Positions 42,411 through 46,382 of a DNA stretch of 46,382 nucleotides are shown piece by piece (position 1 is the first letter of the stretch; the number at the start of each line of letters is the position of its first letter). Source of the DNA: Ignavibacteria bacterium (lineage in GTDB: Bacteria > Bacteroidota > Ignavibacteria > Kapaibacteriales > Kapaibacteriaceae); the NCBI GenBank assembly GCA_947459875.1, contig CANHFG010000008.1, positions 1-46,382 on the forward strand, given 5' to 3'. The notes under the pieces are model-generated. The model saw nothing but the letters and a program-made list of their open reading frames with translations. It had not been told where the DNA came from and did no database searches. Made by a program: the position numbers and the translations under genes.

Positions 42411-44596
42411 GGCCACTACGTCAGCAGCTGCAGCAATGTCTGCACCGTACAGCAGAACGTTCAAACATCTCCGACATCAACGTCACCATTTTCAACCGTG
42501 TTGACGAGTGCATCGGAGCGCAATCCATCTCGCTTGAGCGCCTGACGGCGATCCTGCGTGACATCGGCATTGTTGCCTCGCTCCGCCGCAGAGGCGGATC
42601 TCTGGCCGACGATCCGGCAATGCTCATCTGGGTGGACAGTTCGGGACATGTTCGGCATGCCGAACGGAAGGGATCCTCCGCCTACCTCGTCACGCAGTTT
42701 TCAGATGGCACGGAAGAGACGACCACCTGGTCGAAACTTCGCTCGGAGATCGAGTCCTACGACTGCATCGTGATCCCTATAGCGCAGCACTCGTTCCTCA
42801 AAGCCGAAGATTCCGGTCTTCCAAGCTCGGGAGCATATGGGGCCAAGGGCGGCGCTAAGAAGTCTGTGCGGTTCCGTGATGTCTGGCCGCTGATGAAGAC
42901 GCTCCTGCTTGCCGAGAAGCGCGACATTCTCATTGTCGTGGTTTACTCAACGTTCATAAGTCTCCTCGGACTGGTCGTCCCGCTCAGCAGTCAGGCAGTG
43001 GTCAATGCTGTTGCGCTTGGCGTATTCAGCCGCCAGCTCGTTGTGCTCTGTGTCGTGGTCTTCATCTCCATGCTGGCCATTGCCGTCATGATGGTTCTTG
43101 AGCGCCACGTGATTGATTACATCCAGCGTCGACTGTTTGTGACGACGGCCTTTGATATCGTGCAGCGCATCCCACGCCTGCGTGAAGATGCCATTCGCGG
43201 GATGTATGTGCCGGAGCTTGTCAACCGGTTCTTCGATGTCATCACCGTTCAGAAAGTGATCGGCAAGTTCCTCCTGGAAGGCGTCGGTGCTTTGCTCATG
43301 CTCCTGACGGGTCTGTTGGTACTGTTTCTCTACCACCCGTTCTTCCTCGTGTACGATTTGATCTTTCTGGCTTTCATCCCAGTTTTGGTCTTCCTACTCG
43401 GGCGCGGCGCTCTGACGACTTCGCTGGCGGTTTCAAATGCCAAATACTCCACGGCGGCATGGCTCGAAGAGGTCGCCCGGAATCAGCGCTCGATCAAACT
43501 TGACGGTGCGGCAGATTATGCAGCCGACCGGCTGGATGTACTCAACGTGGAGTACGTCGATGCCAAGGCCCGCCATTTCCGCATCATGGCGCGCCAGATG
43601 CTCGGCTCATACATCTTCAAGGCCTTTGCAACTGTCGGGATTCTGGCACTGGGAGGGATCCTGGTGCTCGAAGAAGCGATCTCGCTCGGACAGCTTGTAG
43701 CTGCCGAGATCATCATCGTGATGATCATCGGTGCGATCGAGAAGCTTCTGGTGCAGTTCGATGACTTCTACGACTTTGCCGCGGCGATCTACAAACTGCA
43801 GACCATCACAAAGCTGCCGACCGAACACGGCGTCGGACAGATCGTGCCGCCCACCAGCGATTCAGAATCAGTCGTGTTGGAGAACGTCTCATTCACCGAT
43901 GGGTCGTCGTCCGTGCTTCGCGATGTATCGCTGAGCATCAGTGCCGGTGAACACGTCAGCATCGTCGGCGGAAGTGGTAGTGGTAAGTCGACGATCGCGA
44001 AACTGATCATCGGTCTGTTGCTGCCCACGCGCGGTCAGGTCCGTATTAACGGTGTCGATACCAAGCTGGCAGATCTGGCGTCGCTTCGCCAGCACGTTGG
44101 GTATTTGGATCCTGACGACGCCCTGGTTCCGGGAAGCGTCCGCGACAACATCACGCTCGGACGCATGGTATCCGAGGCAGACATCGAAGAGGTGATGAAT
44201 CTCTGCCTACTGCGTGATGAAGTTCGCCGCCTTCCCCGTGGCCAGGAGACCGAGGTCCTCGCCCTTGGAGCGAACCTTTCGTACAGTGTGCGACGTCGCA
44301 TTCTTCTGGCTCGCGTTCTGCTTGGAAAGCCGGCCATCATCATCATCGACAGTGCCTTCCAGGGCCTGGAAGATGGTCTGAAGATGCGCCTGGTTGACTC
44401 GCTGATGAAGATGACCTCGTGCACAGTTGTGAACATCTCGTTCGACACTGACATCATCAGTGCGACCAGCAGGGTGCACGTACTCTCGCAGGGGTCTCTT
44501 GTCTGCTCCGGTACGCTTGATGAGGTCTGCGCTGAACGTGAAGATGTCCGCTCGCTGATCCTTCGCCGGCAATCTCCAGGTGGAGGTGCACAATGA
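42407..44596 (+). CDS. Type-I-secretion-like ABC exporter with degenerate ATPase domain
   Basis: A 729-residue fused exporter. Residues 1-130 lack membrane helices and vaguely follow the layout of a C39-like domain (ISLERLTAILRDIGIVASL, then IESYDCIVIPIAQ) but show no catalytic Cys motif. A six-helix ABC domain (about 165-450) follows. In the nucleotide-binding domain Walker A is intact (GGSGSGKS, 521-528), but the Q-loop Gln is Pro569, the signature is LSYSV (624-628) instead of LSGGQ, Walker B is IIIIDS with Ser649 in place of the catalytic Glu, and the switch His is Phe679. It is followed by an HlyD-type adaptor and a TolC protein, so it is an export system. Start ATG 42407 is chosen; TTG 42398 is in frame. 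Confidence 0.85.
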   Translation: MRPLRQQLQQCLHRTAERSNISDINVTIFNRVDECIGAQSISLERLTAILRDIGIVASLRRRGGSLADDPAMLIWVDSSGHVRHAERKGSSAYLVTQFSDGTEETTTWSKLRSEIESYDCIVIPIAQHSFLKAEDSGLPSSGAYGAKGGAKKSVRFRDVWPLMKTLLLAEKRDILIVVVYSTFISLLGLVVPLSSQAVVNAVALGVFSRQLVVLCVVVFISMLAIAVMMVLERHVIDYIQRRLFVTTAFDIVQRIPRLREDAIRGMYVPELVNRFFDVITVQKVIGKFLLEGVGALLMLLTGLLVLFLYHPFFLVYDLIFLAFIPVLVFLLGRGALTTSLAVSNAKYSTAAWLEEVARNQRSIKLDGAADYAADRLDVLNVEYVDAKARHFRIMARQMLGSYIFKAFATVGILALGGILVLEEAISLGQLVAAEIIIVMIIGAIEKLLVQFDDFYDFAAAIYKLQTITKLPTEHGVGQIVPPTSDSESVVLENVSFTDGSSSVLRDVSLSISAGEHVSIVGGSGSGKSTIAKLIIGLLLPTRGQVRINGVDTKLADLASLRQHVGYLDPDDALVPGSVRDNITLGRMVSEADIEEVMNLCLLRDEVRRLPRGQETEVLALGANLSYSVRRRILLARVLLGKPAIIIIDSAFQGLEDGLKMRLVDSLMKMTSCTVVNISFDTDIISATSRVHVLSQGSLVCSGTLDEVCAEREDVRSLILRRQSPGGGAQ

Positions 44597-45819
44597 CATC
44601 GAATCGCTTTTCGATGGACCTGCTCGGCAGTCCGTCAGTGCATCGCCCCCTTGTTATCATCCTGCTGTCATTCCTTTTCGGATCGATCCTGTTTCTTGTC
44701 TTCGTCCCATGGCAGCAGTCTGTGGTCGGCAGTGGACGCGTGACGTCATTTACGCCGCAGGCACGACCTCAGGCGGTTGAGAGCGCCATCAGCGGTCGTA
44801 TCACCCGATGGTACGTCAAAGAAGGAGATCGCGTCAACAAGGGCGACACCATTCTTGTGATGGCTGATATCAACGTCAACTTCATGGACACCGAGATCAT
44901 CGAACGTCTTCAACTGCTGCGTGGGCGCACCTTTGCTGCCCAGGAGCAGTCCATCGAAGTCGCCATGCAACGTCGACGTCAGGCCGAACAGCGCTATGAA
45001 GCTGCCAAGGCGCGCTTCGATAATGCCAAGATCGAAGCATCGACAGCGCGCATTCGATACGATCGGGCCGACACGCTATTCAAACAGGACCTTGTGGCCC
45101 GAAGGGAGCTTGAATCGGCACAGCTCGGCCTGCAAAAGGCTGTTGCCGATTCGGTGTCCGCATGGACGGGGCTTACGGCGGCCCGCCAGGATATCGAAGC
45201 TTTCTCTGCTGAAGAAGAGCGCGTGGTCAACCAGGCCTATTCAAACATGCACGAAATGGACATCCGCGTGTCGAACGCCGAGGGTCGGCGCGGCGCCGGT
45301 GTGGTCCTTGCACCGATCTCCGGTGTGATCGTTCGCATTGAGAAGTTTGGCGAAGGCATGACCGTCAAAGAAGGTACGCCCCTTGCGCTGATCGTTCCGG
45401 CTGGAGACGATCGTGCTGTTGAGCTGTACGTTGGCAGCATGGATGCAGCACTGGTCGAACCCGGACGCCTGGTTTCCCTGCAGTTCAGCGGCTTCCCTGC
45501 TTTTCAGTTCTCAGGCTGGCAGGCACTTCAGGTGGGTGTGTTTCATGGTCGTGTCAAGGTCGTGGATGCAACCGATGACGGCTCGGGTCGTTTCCGGGTG
45601 CTTATCGTGCCGGCTGAAGAATCCCGATACGGACGCTGGCCAAGCAACCGTTATCTGCGTCAGGGCACCGACGCTACCGGATGGGTATTGCTGGATGACG
45701 TGGCCATAGGCTTCGAGCTCTGGCGTCAGCTCATGGGCTTCCCACCGCAGTACCCGGTTGCGCCTTCCAAGGAGGCAGGAAAACCAGCGGCCAAGCCTGA
45801 CAAAAAGGAGCAGCAGTGA
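44593..45819 (+). CDS. HlyD-family adaptor of the ABC exporter
   Basis: A 408-residue membrane-fusion protein anchored by one N-terminal helix (about 20-38, IILLSFLFGSILFLVFVP) rather than a lipobox, as in type I secretion. The first lipoyl half is ESAISGRITRWYVKEGDRVNKGDTILVMAD; a long coiled coil (about 95-215) follows; the second half is LAPISGVIVRIEKFGEGMTVKEGTPLALIV. A barrel domain and a charged Lys/Pro-rich tail end the protein. The start overlaps the exporter stop (ATGA) and the stop overlaps the next start (GTGA), so the three genes form one translationally coupled unit. Confidence 0.92.
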   Translation: MTSNRFSMDLLGSPSVHRPLVIILLSFLFGSILFLVFVPWQQSVVGSGRVTSFTPQARPQAVESAISGRITRWYVKEGDRVNKGDTILVMADINVNFMDTEIIERLQLLRGRTFAAQEQSIEVAMQRRRQAEQRYEAAKARFDNAKIEASTARIRYDRADTLFKQDLVARRELESAQLGLQKAVADSVSAWTGLTAARQDIEAFSAEEERVVNQAYSNMHEMDIRVSNAEGRRGAGVVLAPISGVIVRIEKFGEGMTVKEGTPLALIVPAGDDRAVELYVGSMDAALVEPGRLVSLQFSGFPAFQFSGWQALQVGVFHGRVKVVDATDDGSGRFRVLIVPAEESRYGRWPSNRYLRQGTDATGWVLLDDVAIGFELWRQLMGFPPQYPVAPSKEAGKPAAKPDKKEQQ

Positions 45820-46382
45820 TAACGGCATTCCGTTTCCTGTTCCTTTTCCTCGTGATGGCAATGGCGCATCGAGCCGCTGTAGCTCAGCGTACGGTCAGCC
45901 TGCGTGATTTCCTTGATCTCGTCGAGACGAATCACCCGACGATCCGGGCGGCCAATCTCGAACCTGAGCTCGCTGATGCCGAACTGCGCTCCGCTTTGGG
46001 CCGCTTCGATCCGCTGCTGGCGCTGAACTATGAATCAAAGCTCAAGTCCGGTGCCGATAAGCTCACGATCCTCGAGGGGTCGATCGAGCAGCCCCTTGAC
46101 CTTCTCTTCGGACCGAAGATCAAGGCGGGATTTCAGCGTGGCACGGGTACATCGATCAACCCCGAGGACCTGACAACAACCACCGGCGAGGCATCGCTGG
46201 GAGTTAGCATGCCACTGCTGCAGGGGATCTTCACCGATGCCCGGCGAAACCAGCTTCGGAAAGCAGAGCTGCGTCCTGACTTTGCCGTTGCACAGCAGAA
46301 ACTTGAACGCAATGCCCTTCTTCGCTCGGCAGCGCTACGTTTTCTTGACTGGAGTGAATCGTATGAACTCGTCAGCGTTGCC
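45816..46382 (+). CDS. TolC-family outer-membrane protein (3' partial)
   Basis: A frame open to the window end, starting at GTG 45816 six bases after GGAG and overlapping the adaptor stop by GTGA. At least 189 residues are present. A signal peptide (ITAFRFLFLFLVMAMAHRAAVAQ region, about 1-24) is followed by VSLRDFLDLVETNHPTIRAA and ADAELRSALGRFDPLLALNY, the opening of an OEP domain. It would be the outer-membrane duct of this type-I-like system. The rest lies outside the window. Confidence 0.85.
   Translation, partial: MITAFRFLFLFLVMAMAHRAAVAQRTVSLRDFLDLVETNHPTIRAANLEPELADAELRSALGRFDPLLALNYESKLKSGADKLTILEGSIEQPLDLLFGPKIKAGFQRGTGTSINPEDLTTTTGEASLGVSMPLLQGIFTDARRNQLRKAELRPDFAVAQQKLERNALLRSAALRFLDWSESYELVSVA

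Noticed and set aside
1-46382. CRISPR arrays, insertion sequences, prophage or toxin-antitoxin loci
   Set aside because: No spaced repeats, transposase, phage or paired small toxin genes were seen on either strand.

Overview
The window is about 46 kb of dense, GC-rich bacterial chromosome with no phage, plasmid, insertion-sequence or CRISPR content. Several features point to the Bacteroidota/FCB lineage, possibly a Kapabacteria- or Ignavibacteria-like member (inference). Two large secreted proteins end in type IX secretion (T9SS)-like C-terminal domains. Several intergenic gaps carry the Bacteroidota-type promoter element TAnnTTTG. Many starts lack a clear Shine-Dalgarno sequence. Gene content (CcmE with CxxxY, DUF4920 lipoprotein, SMUG2-type glycosylase, SBBP repeats, IgGFc-binding-like protein) fits the same group. 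Genes are tightly packed, with many ATGA/GTGA overlaps, and no gene-free gap exceeds about 135 bp.

Layout. (1) 1-4995, plus strand: the 3' part of a two-domain OmpA protein, a GT4 glycosyltransferase, a secreted IgGFc-binding-like protein and an RluE-type pseudouridine synthase. (2) 4900-9211, minus strand: a cytochrome c maturation operon, ccmC-ccmD-ccmE-(ccmE-like)-ccmF, including a 44-residue CcmD, a CcmE of the CxxxY type, a second CcmE-like protein without the haem ligand, and a CcmC with an extra periplasmic domain. (3) 9254-13701, minus strand: SIMPL-domain protein, a 1020-residue SBBP/Ig-repeat secreted protein, tRNA-Thr(CGT) with promoter and terminator, and a DUF4920 lipoprotein. 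(4) 13756-19666: an ExoL-like glycosyltransferase facing SMUG2 glycosylase, M32 carboxypeptidase, QueA and a GT-C membrane glycosyltransferase. (5) 19714-27357, plus strand: uvrB, then a translationally coupled group of polysaccharide chain-length regulator, O-antigen polymerase/ligase-like protein, penicillin-binding protein 2 and an orphan sugar-binding lipoprotein. (6) 27349-29645: SRPBCC protein and NUDIX hydrolase (minus) back to back with truA-msrB (plus). (7) 29632-39254, minus strand: a seven-gene efflux operon, tolC-tetR-macA-like adaptor-ABC permease-ABC ATPase-RND adaptor-RND pump. (8) 39388-46382, plus strand: uvrA, then a type-I-secretion-like set (tiny ORF, ABC exporter with a degenerate ATPase domain, HlyD-type adaptor, TolC-type protein cut by the window end).

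The most notable observations are these: three TGACCAnTGGTCA-type operator sites spaced exactly 19 bp apart in front of the efflux operon, laid over a plausible promoter; an ABC exporter whose nucleotide-binding domain has lost the Q-loop Gln, the GGQ of the signature, the catalytic Glu and the switch His; the paired CcmE/CcmE-like genes beside the enlarged CcmC; and a dispersed motif, TCAGGGGGC, found nine times where fewer than one copy is expected from base composition. All functions are inferred from sequence recognition; no searches were run.
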